This document shows, in pieces, positions 1-10,700 of a stretch of DNA of 57,032 nucleotides. Source of the DNA: Bimuria novae-zelandiae CBS 107.79 (taxonomy: Eukaryota; Ascomycota; Dothideomycetes; Pleosporales; Didymosphaeriaceae); assembly GCA_010015655.1 (NCBI GenBank), contig ML976697.1, forward strand, positions 1-57,032. Direction: 5' to 3'. Both the position numbers and the translations under genes were made by a program. The notes beneath the pieces are model-generated. The model searched no databases and was not told the origin of the DNA. It was given only the letters and a program-made list of their open reading frames with translations. Each line of letters starts with the position of its first letter. The stretch's first letter is position 1.

Positions 1-2114
1 AGTAATTTAATAATTAAGCGTGCTAGGCGGTTATCCTTAAAGTAGTAGTCCTATGCGAAGCTAGAGAATTAGTTAGTAATTAGCATTTAGCTCTTTTCTC
101 TTATTAAGCTGTCTGCTTCGTAGTCGTAAAAGTCTATTATAACTCGCTTGCTAGGGCCTTTAGTTCGCTCCCTAGCTTGCCAGCGTATTTGCCGTTTTAG
201 TTTTGCTTTGCCACAGGCGTTATATTTAACTATAAGGAGGCCTTTAATTCTTACTCCCTTAGATTATTGCACGAGGTGTTTAAGGGACTAAGGGCCTAGA
301 TAGCCTAATTATTAGTGCTAGGTCCACGCGTCTACCTTTTATAGTCTTTATTTAGTGCGTGTGTTAGTCTTATAAGTGGCGTGCGCAGCATTAGTAGGAA
401 TACTACCTACTAGCCTTATTCTATGTTCTAGCACCTACTATCCGTGCAACTCTTAAAGTTCTGCTAGCACAGTATTGTCTCTTCTTTTTAGAGTCGTTAG
501 GTCTGCCCTTATGTCCCACTAAAGGCCTTGCCTCTAGAGTAATTAAAACGATACAAGGTTGCAGAGCAAATTAGGATAATAGGTAATATTATCTAGCTAT
601 ATTATTTAATTGCTGCTTGCACTTTATATATTAAGATAGATAGTCCTGTATCCTTAAATCTATATTTGTGTATTCCCTGCCCATATAAAGTCTCCTGACG
701 CCGGTGGCCGGTATGAGACAAAGCGATTAATGTTGTTAAAAATATAGCAGATTATACCTAAATTAAGTATAGCTAAGCATTGTAATAGGTACGTGTTTAA
801 TTTATTATAAAAGGATGCGGCTTAGAAGCTCGCTAGGATTTTAGTAATCTTACGTCCGTCTAGTCACTCATTATTAGCCTCAGTAATTCGAGTTAGAGTG
901 GGAGTATGTGATAATTTAATTCTAGGTGTTTAAGACTTTAGTCTTTTTACCTTCCTTATCTCATCTTGTAGATGTGAATTATTTTGGATTCTGTATTATA
1001 CCATATCTACAAAGCCAGGTCGTGGCCTAAACCACTCTAGTGCATGATCTGGGTATGCGTAGAAGCAGTCTTTTAGACTATGCCTTTATTTATAAGCAGG
1101 GCATTTTTTGCCTTTAACTACTATTATATCCTCTATTAAAGACTACTTAGATATAGTGCTTTAACTAAAGGATCGTTTTTGTTGAGGTCTCCCCTATCCA
1201 CGTTAGTTATTCGTGGAAGATAGCGCGTCTTTGGCAGCGTGAGAGGCGTCCCTGTTAGTGTCTAGGGTGGATGCACCACTAGCAGCGAGAGATAGCTCAC
1301 TAGTAGTAAAGGCGCCCCTATGCTGTTTGCCCTTAATTAGGTGGAGTATTGCTATATGTTCTTAGAAGCATTTTATTATCTCCTTCCTTGTTATATCTGC
1401 GTCTTGGCGTCCAGTTTCTTAAAAGGACACACCCCAAGTAAGAGTAGCCTTTATAATCGCAGTTAGGAAGTCCTTTATAATATTATAGATTAATTATACT
1501 TTAGCGATATTGTTCGTCTCTGCTTCTATAGCTACCTAATTATACTTAGTTAGCTAGGTATCCTAGTTTAAGGGTTGTCTTATTAGCTTAAGGGCCTATA
1601 GGTATCGTGCTCTTGCTCTATCCCGCTCGTCTTCTTTATTAACGCCTATAGTCTGTGTTAGAGACGTAATTTATTACTAAATTTACTCTTTAGGCTTGCA
1701 GCAGTTGCGTTGCAGGTGTGGCGACATAGTAGATTAGATATAGATAACCACTTTCTTAAAACTTAATCTCTCCTCGCGGTATTCCTTGTCCTTTATCTTA
1801 TAGTCTTTAAGCTATATTTTATAGAACTTAATGTCCTCCTTATATGCCTTAAGTCCTGAGTTTAATAGCTCTAATAGGCGTGTTAGAGGGTTCTGTTGAT
1901 CGTCGTTGTTTACGCGGATAATTGGTTGGTAACTTGCTATTTCTGGCGGCGACGGCGGTGTTAGCCTTTTGCGTGGGAGTTTGGCTCTATCTAGGTTAAT
2001 AATAGGCCATATATCTATTAGTTCGCATCGCGCTTTTAGCTGCAGCAGCCATAGTGTGTAGTTAGTATAATTAGTTAATATAATTATTAAGTCGCGGAGT
2101 GTTAACAGCGACAT
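1..2114 (-). pseudogene. copia gag-protease polyprotein remnant
   Basis: The reading starts at an ATG at 2114 and stays open for 100 codons (2114-1812). It shows the usual copia gag opening, with an 'NYTLWLLQLKARCE' stretch followed by 'DIWPIINL'. About 1050-1110 encodes a CCHC knuckle of the form CPAYK-stop-RHSLKDCF, in which the second Cys has become Tyr and a Gln codon is now a stop. About 540-780 reads like a copia aspartic protease region ('NNINRFVSYRPP', then 'GDFIWAGNTQI'). The catalytic Asp-Ser-Gly motif cannot be made out. Integrase and RT are off the window. In-frame TAG and TAA codons throughout make this a pseudogene. The family call is confident; exact domain edges are not. Confidence 0.8.
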
Positions 2115-2156
2115 TATCCTTTCTTAAGGTTTAGTTAAGGTAGTAAGACTCTTAAT

Positions 2157-2380
2157 TATTAGATTTAATAGTGTTCTATCACTTTAAGATAATGTAATAA
2201 TAAGAATTAATAGTTATAATAATTTATTAATAATGTTCGTGTTCCGTTTGTGTCTGGAATGCAGATGTGTGCGAGGCTCCAAATAAGTGCCGCTATAGCG
2301 CTAGCCCTATTTAGAATAGTACAAAAGAGAGAGTGCTCCAGCCTCATATCCACAACAGATAGAGGCCATATAATCGGACA
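2157..2380 (-). repeat. 5' LTR of left-edge copia element
   Basis: On the minus strand it opens TGTCCGATTATATGG at 2380 and ends ...TCTAATA, where an ancestral ...CTAACA is likely after a CA-to-TA change. The end is placed by the leader ATTAAGAGTCTTACT, which also follows the LTR of element D. An alternative shorter LTR (2234-2380, TG...CA) is possible. The partner LTR is outside the window. Confidence 0.6.
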
Positions 2381-2556
2381 ATAATAAAAGTAACTATTAC
2401 TTACTATAGCGTTACTATTATGCTTATACTGCTATTATAACTTATAAAGCACCTTTATATATGCTTCTTAACCTAGTAATAGCGCTAAAAAGCTATAGTT
2501 AGTAATAAGGCTACGTAAGGTACTTAATTCGTGCAACGTAGCTATACTAATTAGTA
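2381..2556. other. AT-rich spacer without recognisable gene
   Basis: TpA-rich sequence between the copia LTR and the pogo-like transposon. I see no open frame, repeat or RNA gene in it. It ends in the TA dinucleotide (2555-2556) that is the left target duplication of the transposon. Confidence 0.5.
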
Positions 2557-2584
2557 AGTCGGGCACCCTAGTTTCCGACACCCC
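2557..2584 (+). repeat. left terminal inverted repeat of pogo-like element
   Basis: Begins AGTCGGGCACCCTAGTTTCC and is the exact reverse complement of 4456-4483. The sub-motif TAGTTTCCGA is repeated immediately inside it (about 2586-2597), which could be a second transposase contact. Confidence 0.92.
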
Positions 2585-2714
2585 ATAGTTTCCGATAGCC
2601 CCGCAACCTCGCCCCCCACTATACACTACGACCGAATATTAACTTTAAATAACTTAATTCTTTACTAATTTTAAAAATATTTTTTACACTATTTTCGCTA
2701 CCTTTAAATAGCTA

Positions 2715-4345
2715 GATATATAAAAGAAGATATCTAGAATGCGCTTATAAATCTTAAATCTAGGGTCGCTTTAGCTACTATTACTACCTAACACAGGGTC
2801 CCACGTAACACTTTTCGCGGCCACTTTAATAGTGCCTAACCTTATTAGTACGCTCACGATAGTAAATAATAGCTTATAACTATTTAAGAAGAGCTTCTAG
2901 AGAAATAGATTCTTTAGTAAGAGGCCCTTAATTATGCGCTAACGCACGCGCAAGTACAGGCTATTAAAATTACTATTCTTAAGTAATAGGGTAACTATAA
3001 GAACCTAGGGAAGAAGTGGACTAGTTACTTTATATAACGCTACCTAGCTATTAAGTTAAAATTAGGTCGCTAGACTAGCTAGGAACGCGTAAATAAGGCT
3101 ACTCTAGAAAATATTAGGCACTTGTTTAACCTGTACGAAATAGTAAGCTAGATTCCCCCCTAGCGCAGGTATAATGCCGACAAGGGCAGTATTATAGAGG
3201 GCTAGGGCATTAATGGGCTTATTATAGGCTCCTCGCAGGAGAGCCTAAACGCTATACTAGTTAAGATAATAAATACCCGCACTTAGACCTCTATAGTAGA
3301 GTATATCTCTACGCTCGGCGTTGCTCTAGACCCCCTTATTATCTTTAAGGCTAAGAGTATCTAGGAGCAGTGGTTTAAGAAGGAGTTTTTGGCTTAGAAC
3401 CTAGGCTAGCATGTTACCTTTTTGCAAAATAGATAGACGAGTAATAACATCGCTGTCGAGTGGCTAGAAAAGGTGTTTTTGCTATAGACTAAGCCTGATA
3501 ATTCCTCCAAGGCATAGTTACTTATTGTTAACGGCTATAGTAGTTATACTTTAGACAAATTTATAACTATATATTACTTAAATAATGTCTACTTACTCTT
3601 TTTCCCTGCTTATACTTCACATCTACTCTAGCCTTTAGATTTGGGCTATTTCTTAAGTCTAAAGGCGGCGTATTGGCGCTTTGTTAGTAAATATATAGCT
3701 TAGACAGATAAAACAAAGCTTAGGAAGGCTAAGTTTCTTAAATTTTATATAAAAGCACGTAAAATTAGCCTTCGAGAGCAGTGCATCCGATCTAGGTAGA
3801 AGGTAATAGGCTTATACCCTAAGAGCGTAAGGAAGCCCTTAGGTTCTCGCTGAGTAGTAGTGCGCGAACGGCCGTCAACACCACCCCCTTTTACTATAGA
3901 TATTAGGACGCCAAAACGCGGCAGCGATATTATAAAGCTGTTTTTTAGAAAGAACTTCTTACTAACTACACAATAATGCGTTTAGCTTACTACTTTAGCG
4001 TTTAAACATACCTTAATAATAGTTACTATATAAGATCGTGAGATTGCTTCCTTGCGTAAGCAGGTGAAGCAAGCTAACCCGCTAAAACGCTATAAAGTTA
4101 TAACTAATCTAAATAATCTCTTTGTAAGTCTTGTAAAAGTTCTCTCTTAAACTAATTAAGAGCCTGCTTAACGTATTCGCAAAGTGAGAAGCGTAGAGCA
4201 AGGGGTTATTATTATAGAAGAAGAGAGTAGCTCTAAGAAGGAAGTAGAGCAATTATTAGTGCAACGTTTAGCACGGAATTAATAACTAACACGATAGTAT
4301 CTTAATCGTGATTTAAGTGTAGATGAAGAAAGCGATTAAAATCCT
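2715..4345 (+). pseudogene. pogo-type transposase (CENP-B HTH plus DDE_1), inactivated
   Basis: This would have encoded the cut-and-paste transposase of the surrounding element. The first ~150 codons resemble the pogo DNA-binding half: an 'NALINLKSRVALATITT' start, then 'GKKWTSYFI-stop-RYLAIK', the CENP-B-type helix-turn-helix. The DDE_1 core follows: 'TSIVEYISTLGVALDPLIIF', 'LLIVNGYSSYTLDKF' (the usual D of D-G-Y-x-S-H now reads N, and H reads Y) and 'FFPAYTSHLL-stop-PLDLGYF' (an ancestral PAHTSHLLQPLD is the family form). The tail holds an acidic 'IIIEEESSS'. The frame is continuous and interrupted only by TAG/TAA at expected Gln/Trp positions, which points to RIP and not to indels. The start is uncertain because no good ATG survives. 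Confidence 0.85.
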
Positions 4346-4455
4346 TTAAATACGATTTTTTTAATGCTTTTTTAAAATTATTTGATGAAGCTGTGAGCAC
4401 ATTCGCAACGTAGAGTGGTGGCAGCGGCGAAATTTGGCGGGGTGTTGGAAAATGG

Positions 4456-4483
4456 GGGGTGTCGGAAACTAGGGTGCCCGACT
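4456..4483 (-). repeat. right terminal inverted repeat of pogo-like element
   Basis: Ends ...GGGTGCCCGACT before the TA duplication, an exact inverted match to 2557-2584. Inside it a looser match continues (a second TTGGAAAATGG block), mirroring the doubled motif at the left end. Confidence 0.92.
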
Positions 4484-4700
4484 TACTTTATATAAAAGTA
4501 ATAGACAAACTTGGCTAGTGTATAATAACACACATGTCCCGTCTTACTCTTGCAGTGTAACTTATATATAATAACTAGTAGATCTATAGCTATGTAGCTG
4601 TCTTGTATCATGGATTAATAAGGCTCCGCCCACGCGCCACGCTAGCGGCGGCTTCTAACGCTAGCGTCTTGGCGTATATAGTACCCCGCGTAGGGCACCT
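4484..4700. other. spacer between pogo-like element and unknown relic
   Basis: Contains a short GC-richer island at about 4620-4690 that escaped the TpA enrichment. I recognise no gene or repeat in it. It may be the edge of another, unidentified element. Confidence 0.4.
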
Positions 4701-5590
4701 TTGCTAGAACCCTACGCAGTATCCTACATAGTTAATATATATACTTTAAGACCCTTAAACTATACTACGTCCTTTACGAAAGGTAAATCCCGCCCTATAC
4801 TTATTACTAGGCCTAACTATAAAAAAAATAACGTAGTATTAGCTACGCGCGCTATAAATTTAATTATTTTAACTAATAAGAGCTTAACTATATAGAAGCC
4901 TCGTAAATGTAATTTAGGTCTAATTAGTTATATATTATAACTAATAGGGAGGTTATTACGTTACGCTAGTAAAAGGATATTTACTAAAACTTACTTTATA
5001 GTACTAGCTTTACCCTAAAGAGTTTAGCCTGCTAACGTAATGATAACCTAGGTTATAAATATAATACCTATAGCCTAGCGCTCTAATTACGCACGCTATT
5101 CGCCACCTAGCCTACTTTACTTACTACTTTTAAGGATACGTAAGGATAGCGAACTGAAAGGAAACTTATAAATATAAATAGCTATAGCTAATAGCCAGGC
5201 TAGTATCTTAGTAGATCTATCTAATTAGCGTAACCTTAATTATAGTAGACCTAGCTAGTTTTATATAGCTACTAAATAACTCTTAGCTCCTAATAGTAAT
5301 CTTAATAAAGCTTTTATTTAAGAATATATAGACCTAGAGCTCTTTAGTACTTATTATAAAATTATTTACGTTAAGGATACCTGCCTAAAGTTCTATTTTG
5401 CGTTACTATATAATAATATAGACAGCTATATACAGCTAGAACTAAATTAGCTTAATAGCGTAAATAATATAAGAAGCTATACTATGTTTTAAAAATAAAA
5501 CTACCCTAAGAATAATAATCTCTTCTTAGTGTAATATAATATTTACCTTAAAGACCTTATTAGAAGGAAAACTAATAATAGTATTTCTAT
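4701..5590 (+). pseudogene. unrecognised coding relic, about 300 codons
   Basis: A plus-strand frame is open from an ATG at 4701 for 64 codons. A frame interrupted almost only by TAG and TAA then runs on to about 5590, which is how RIP-damaged genes look elsewhere in this window. The first part is basic and rich in Pro, Ile and Thr codons. The later part includes 'KDTCLKFYFALLYNNIDSY' and 'YNIYLKDLIRRKTNN'. I see no transposase, RT, integrase or zinc-finger signature. It lies between the pogo-like element and a pair of direct repeats, so it could be cargo or an accessory protein of a mobile element, or a captured host gene. The frame across 4900-5060 is less certain. No function is proposed. 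Confidence 0.4.
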
Positions 5591-5725
5591 ACAACCTCAC
5601 TTGCCATTACTAATAGTGGTGTTGAGTAACGCTTTAATTGGCGGCGTAGGCTCTCACGTGCGGAGTAAGAGGGAATGTAGAGGTATACTCCCGCTCGTTT
5701 CCTCTACTTAGCAGCGTGTCGGCCC
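5586..5725 (+). repeat. 140-bp direct repeat, less mutated copy
   Basis: Matches 5957-6096 at constant offset (371 bp) without gaps. This copy keeps C and G at all 12 positions where the partner has T or A, so it is closer to the ancestral sequence. It overlaps the end of the unknown relic. The pair could be LTRs of a very short element or a segmental duplication. Confidence 0.8.
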
Positions 5726-5956
5726 AATCGCAGACTATGTAGAAAGCAAATATAAATAACTATATATCTATTAATTATTAAACGCTAGGTACTAAAGGAG
5801 GAGGGAGGGTGAAATTTATGCAGTATTTGTACGAATTTCTACAGTGGCAATAAGGTAGTAGGTAGATAGGGGGCATCGTCCAGATGCATCGCTTCTTTAT
5901 AATGCTGCACTTCTTTGTGTAGTGCTTGGCGGCTCGATCGAGTATAGAACCTTTTA
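5726..5956. other. 231-bp segment between the direct repeats
   Basis: No open frame of note. It has a purine-rich run (AAAGGAGGAGGGAGGG, about 5793-5808) and a GC-balanced end. If the repeats are LTRs this would be the whole interior of a TRIM-like element, but I see no clear primer-binding site, and the purine run is not next to the second repeat. Confidence 0.35.
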
Positions 5957-6096
5957 TCTATACAACCTCACTTGCCATTACTAATAGTAGTGTTAAGTAA
6001 CGCTTTAATTAGCGGCGTAGGCTCTTACGTGCAGAGTAAGAGGGAATATAGAGGTATACTCTCGCTTGTTTCCTTTACTTAGTAGCGTGTTAGCCA
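5957..6096 (+). repeat. 140-bp direct repeat, RIP-mutated copy
   Basis: Gap-free partner of 5586-5725 with 12 differences, all C-to-T or G-to-A in this copy. Six of them turn CpA or TpG into TpA. It abuts the 3' end of the Crypton-like recombinase. Confidence 0.8.
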
Positions 6097-6114
6097 CTCC
6101 TACGCCATTTATTA

Positions 6115-7477
6115 TTATTATTTTAGGTTTAGGTTAAGTAGTAAGGTCTAGCCTATAAGGAACTATTTTTATAGGGTAAATAGTTAATATAGGTTAGTCT
6201 TATAGTAGCGTCTTACTACGTCCGAGGACTATCTGCCTAAGGCCTGTATCTATTCCACGGTGAGGTGTTAATCGTAGGCGTGTTGGGCCGCCCCTTTGCG
6301 GAAGCTATAGCCCGTGTAGCCTAGAGCACTTTTGCCGCATCTTTAAAGGCGGGCTAATAGTAGCTGTAGCACTCTTGCACGTGTAAAGGCTTCATTATAA
6401 AGGCAAAAGAGTAGCTAATTATCCTTTAGCTAGCTCTGTAACGGAGGATGGCCCTGGCCCCGTTACGGGAAGCAATTTTAGTCCCGTTATAAGAGAGAGT
6501 CCTATTATAGGAGGTTTGCTATATACTAGCTTAGGCAGGTAGCGTTGTACGATACTATAATAACTATATTTACGCCTTTATTATTAAGGTCTGTCTTGCT
6601 CCGTGGAAGATGCAAAACAAAGTAGTCTCTTGTTACTAAGCCTGTTACGCAGCGGCGGGTAAGATTTTCTATATAGAAATATCTTATATCTTTAAGATCT
6701 AAATCTTTATAGGTAAATTTACCTATTCTTAGAAAGCCTATAAAGGATAGTAAAAACACTATATTTAAATTAACTATATTTACTAGGTGCTTTCTGCTAG
6801 ATACTCTTTTTAAGAGTATATTAATTAACGTGTCTCTTATAATTAGTACTTAATTATATTTTAATTTTTTTTTAGAAATAGGTTCTTTGCGTCTTATATA
6901 AGCCTTTAAATATAACTACTATTAAATATATTAACTAAGAGGTTAAGATCTATATAGACTAATTATAGAGCTGCAACGTAGCTCTAGATTATTATACTAT
7001 TAATTTAGCCTTATAATAGGAGGTTACTACTATTTACTTATTTTATTATTTAATAACTAAGGCTAGTGCGCGTTACTAATTATTTTAAAAAGTTATTTAG
7101 TATATAGAACTACTTATAAGACTTAACTACTAAGCTATAGTTTTATTTTATATTAGGCTTAAGGCCTGCCTATAGTAGCTTAGTATATAGGTAAGACTTA
7201 GTTACTAATTATACAAGCTTAATAAACTTTAGGGGTAGTTTAATAGGAAGAGTATCTTCTAGTTTTTAATAAAATTAGCTATAAAGGACTAGTTAAATTA
7301 TAATAAAGTATTAGTAAGAATATTATCCCGCGTTAATATTTATTATAAGTATAGGGTAACGTCTATTGCCGTAGCTTGTATAAGGATTTCGCGGAGGTAA
7401 TCTATAGAGGCCTATCCTCGGGTGGTTCTATCCTTTAGGCTGGTCTCTACTATTGTGTTGTTCGTATAAATAATCAC
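6115..7477 (-). pseudogene. Crypton-like tyrosine recombinase, inactivated
   Basis: Crypton elements are fungal DNA transposons moved by a tyrosine recombinase. The minus-strand frame runs from the LTR boundary at 7477 down to about 6115. A helical N-terminal region is followed by the catalytic domain. About 6759-6526 reads uninterrupted with 'FLLSFIGFLRIGKFTYKDL' (first catalytic Arg), 'LTRRCVTG' and 'LPRSKTDLNNKGV'. Further on comes 'GYSFRKGAAQHAYD', where the family has G-H-S-F-R: the catalytic His is now Tyr, while the following Arg remains. Then 'LGR-stop-SSDVVRRYYKTN', with Trp lost to a stop and the likely nucleophilic Tyr kept. The N-terminus may be cut by the neighbouring Ty3 LTR at 7478. 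It is not the DUF3435 captain type as far as I can see. Confidence 0.8.
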
Positions 7478-7689
7478 TGTAAGGGGCTGCGCAAAGGTTG
7501 CCGATGCCTGGTAATAGGATTGTATTTAATGAGTAAACTATCTACAAGTAAGGCTAAACTTATATGTGCGCTGTTATTGTCAAGAAGATTTAAGAGATTT
7601 CTAAGGCCCCACTTAGTCTAAAGGAGCACTAAGAGTTTCACCGAGGATTTTACTAAGGAATAGTATAACAAGATATCTAGCCTATTACA
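7478..7689 (-). repeat. 3' LTR of the Ty3 element
   Basis: 212 bp, minus-strand TGTAATAGGCTAG... to ...CAGCCCCTTACA. Aligns with 13101-13315. Here the final CA is intact, whereas the partner has TA. Confidence 0.9.
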
Positions 7690-7706
7690 TTACCCCCCTC
7701 CTCTCT
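7690..7706 (-). other. polypurine tract of the Ty3 element
   Basis: On the minus strand AGAGAGGAGGGGGGTAA directly precedes the 3' LTR, the expected place for the plus-strand DNA priming site. Confidence 0.8.
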
Positions 7707-7719
7707 TATAGCGTCCGGA

Positions 7720-10700
7720 TGAAGGTTATTAGATCCACGCTAAAACCCTGCAGGAAGAAGTCGTGTATTAGGGTCTTAATATAGCTTTATAAATTGCTCC
7801 TATCGAATCTTCGCTTTAGTATTTTGGAGGTTTTTAGCTGGCTCTATAGTTGGTAGGTAGTAGCCTTTCTATTTTACTTTATACTACTACTTCTATCTTT
7901 GTCCGCGTCGTTGGCACACTTTTGCTAATATATCTTCTACTTCCTATATATCTACGCCATTAGTATCTACCTAAATTAGTAGTGGCTAGTCGTCGTCCTT
8001 TATTTGGCTTAGTAAGGGGTCTGATGCTGCTAGTCAGAGTTAGTTAACATAAAAAATATTATAAGGGCCTAGAGGTGTATTTAGTTAAACTATGTGCGTG
8101 TTTATTACTTTAATAACTATGTACTTCGCGCTCCTTTAGTCTAGCTTCTTTAATTTTCGGCCTGTAGCAAACTACTTGTCTAATTTTAGCTATACTTTGT
8201 CGCTAACGCGGAGGTGTGGCGCTTCTCGGCAATACCTATTGGCTTAACGTTCCTGCTCTTACTATTCCTGTGCCATAGATGCTTGCGCAAGTTCTACAAG
8301 GTAGCGTAGTTTAGTAATAATAGACTCGGCTTTCTCGCGGTCAGACCTCTTATGTGTAGTGTACTTTCTGCGATTGGCGCCCGCAGGTATCTCTAGCTGT
8401 AGTGGGTTAATATTATACCTATACTAAAGGAAGAAAGGAGACATCCTTATCGTTGTTACGTCTTGTCCTTTAATTGCAATTTGTGCTAGCGGGCAGAGAG
8501 GTGCCTAGTCATTTTGAGCCTAGCTAACAAAGGCTTTTATGTATGTCTCCTATGTGCTGTTCATGCGCTCTGTTACTCTATTAGTTTAAGTATAGAATGC
8601 TGTGGATAATTACCGCTTAATCTAAAGAATCTCGCAGAGTCTTATCTAGAACACGCTGACAAATTGGCTGCCTTAATATAACGTAATTATATTAGGAATC
8701 TAATAGTAGGCAATAATATACGTAATAAACGCTTGCACTACTATCTCTGTTTTTAGGTTTACTAGTAGCATAAACACGACGTCTTTGCTTAGGCGGTTAG
8801 TGATAACTATAAGGTTTATATTACCGTTGCTCTCTGGCAAGCCCTTAATAAAGTCTATCGAGATCTCCTTCTAGATTTGTTCGGGCACTGGCAGGGGTTT
8901 TAAAAAGCCTTGCAGACTATCTCTCCACGGTTTTATTCTTCCGCATGTATCGCAGTTCCGTATATATCGTCGAATATCGTTAGACATTCCTGGCCAAAAG
9001 AAGTCTCTTGCAATTATCTTGTATATAATCTCTCTACTAGGGTGCCTAGTAGCCACAGAACAGTGTATCTACTTAATAATAGACGTTCGTAGGGGTTCGT
9101 GGTTTAGTACCTATTTTTGTCCTCGAAAGTAGAGCACTTAATCCTCATCCTTACATTCTATAATTAAGTATTTAATCTAGAGTGTAATAAGAAATTTCTA
9201 TTATCCGCTTTCTATAGCTTAGCGTGCTTCTTAATAAACTAGGTCTCTCTTAATTAACTTAACCTAGAGGTTCTTAATAGTATCTTAATCTCGTGTATCT
9301 TCTTAAGTATTTCCTTAAATTGCGGCGGGTAGAGCACGAACTTTTATAGATATTACTATAATACCTCTCTCTTTATTAGTGTCGTCTAATTCCTTATAGT
9401 ACGATATAGTGGGCTTTAAGACTTGTACGAGTCTCCTCTATAGTTAGTTATCGCTAGTGTCTGCGGGTAGATCCTGCTCTCGCCAGGATAATGCGTCTGC
9501 TTGGATATTTTGCTTGCCTGGCCTATAGAGGATCTCCATATTATATCTGCCTAGGATAAGCGACTAGTGAACCTGTCTCTTGTTTAACATTCGCGGCTTT
9601 ATAAAGTGCTCTAAGTTCTTGTAGTTAGTAACTACCTTAAACTTTTTTACTAATTGAAGTTCAGCATCCTATTCTTTAAGTCCTCTAATAACAACTAGTA
9701 GTTCTTTATTATAGATTTTATAGTTATATTCGGCAGGCGTGTTCTTTCTTAAGAAGTAGGCATAGGGACGTAGGATTCCGTTCTTATTATATTAAGATAG
9801 TACTCTAGCAGTAACATAACTAGACAAGTTATATTCTATAACTGTATCGCGGTCTACTTGGAACTGGGCTAACACTGGTTCGGATATAAAGACTTTCTTA
9901 AGTGTATTAAAGGCCTTCTGTTCCTCTGCTGTCTATCTGAAGGTAACGTTACCTATAAGTCTTGTAAGGGGAGCAGCAATTTGGCCAAAATTTTAGATAA
10001 ATTATTAGTAGAAATTAGCAAAGCCTAGAAAGCTTCGTACGCCCTTAACAGTCTTTAGCGCCTCCTAATCCTTAATAGCTTTAACCTTTTTTAGATCCAT
10101 GCGTGTGCCCTTCCTAGCTTCGATAATAAAGCTAAGATATTTTATAATCTTAATCTTAAACTCGCACTTCTTAATATTAAGATATAACCTAGCTTCTTTT
10201 AGCTATATAAGCACTTTGTTAACTTGCTTACGATGTTTCTAGAGAGAACCATTTATATAAATAAGGATATTATTAAGATACGCTATGCAGAAATGTTACG
10301 GTATAATTCCATTAGCTTCGATTCTATCAGGTTCCATGCCTAGACTCTTGGCAGGATCCAACGTCTATATATATGTAGGATATCTCTACGATAGAGAAAT
10401 CAACGCAGCCGTCTTCCCTTCCTCACAAGAAATCGTCTAAATATTCACGGAGTGTCTAGTTAATATACCGTTAGAATGTGCTAGGGGCATTTGCTAGTCT
10501 AAATAGTATAATAAGCTATTTAAATAATCTAAAACGTGTTTAGAAAGCTATAAGCCACTCGTCCCCTTCTTGGATTCGGATCTTATAAAAGGCTGTAATA
10601 ACGTCTAGTTTTGTAAACCACCTCGCCTTTGTAATATTGTTTAAAGTCTCGTGGATAAGTAGTAGGGGATACTAGTCCTTTTTTATTAAGGCGTTTAGTG

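Larger units (their letters stand above)
1..2380 (-). mobile_element. Ty1/copia retrotransposon, 5' half, cut by window edge
   Basis: The element reads leftward: LTR (2157-2380), leader, then gag, zinc knuckle and protease. Everything downstream lies beyond base 1. The leader just inside the LTR (about 2133-2156) nearly matches the leader of copia element D at 47781-47804, so the two belong to related families although their LTRs differ. The coding part is degraded by C-to-T and G-to-A changes. Family assignment is firm from the gag and knuckle. The age and the missing half cannot be judged here. Confidence 0.85.
2557..4483 (+). mobile_element. pogo/Fot1-like (Tc1-mariner superfamily) DNA transposon, complete
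   Basis: The element is 1,927 bp long, bounded by perfect 28-bp terminal inverted repeats and flanked on both sides by TA (2555-2556 and 4484-4485), the target duplication of this superfamily. It carries one transposase relic on the plus strand. Length, TIRs, TA duplication and a DDE_1-type transposase together give the class. The TIRs keep their CG and TG content while the body is strongly TpA-enriched. It is dead as an autonomous element because its transposase is full of stops, but its ends look intact. Confidence 0.9.

Noticed and set aside
6115..7477. Starship captain (DUF3435) gene
   Set aside because: The motifs fit the Crypton-like group, and there is no large cargo region with host-type genes next to it.
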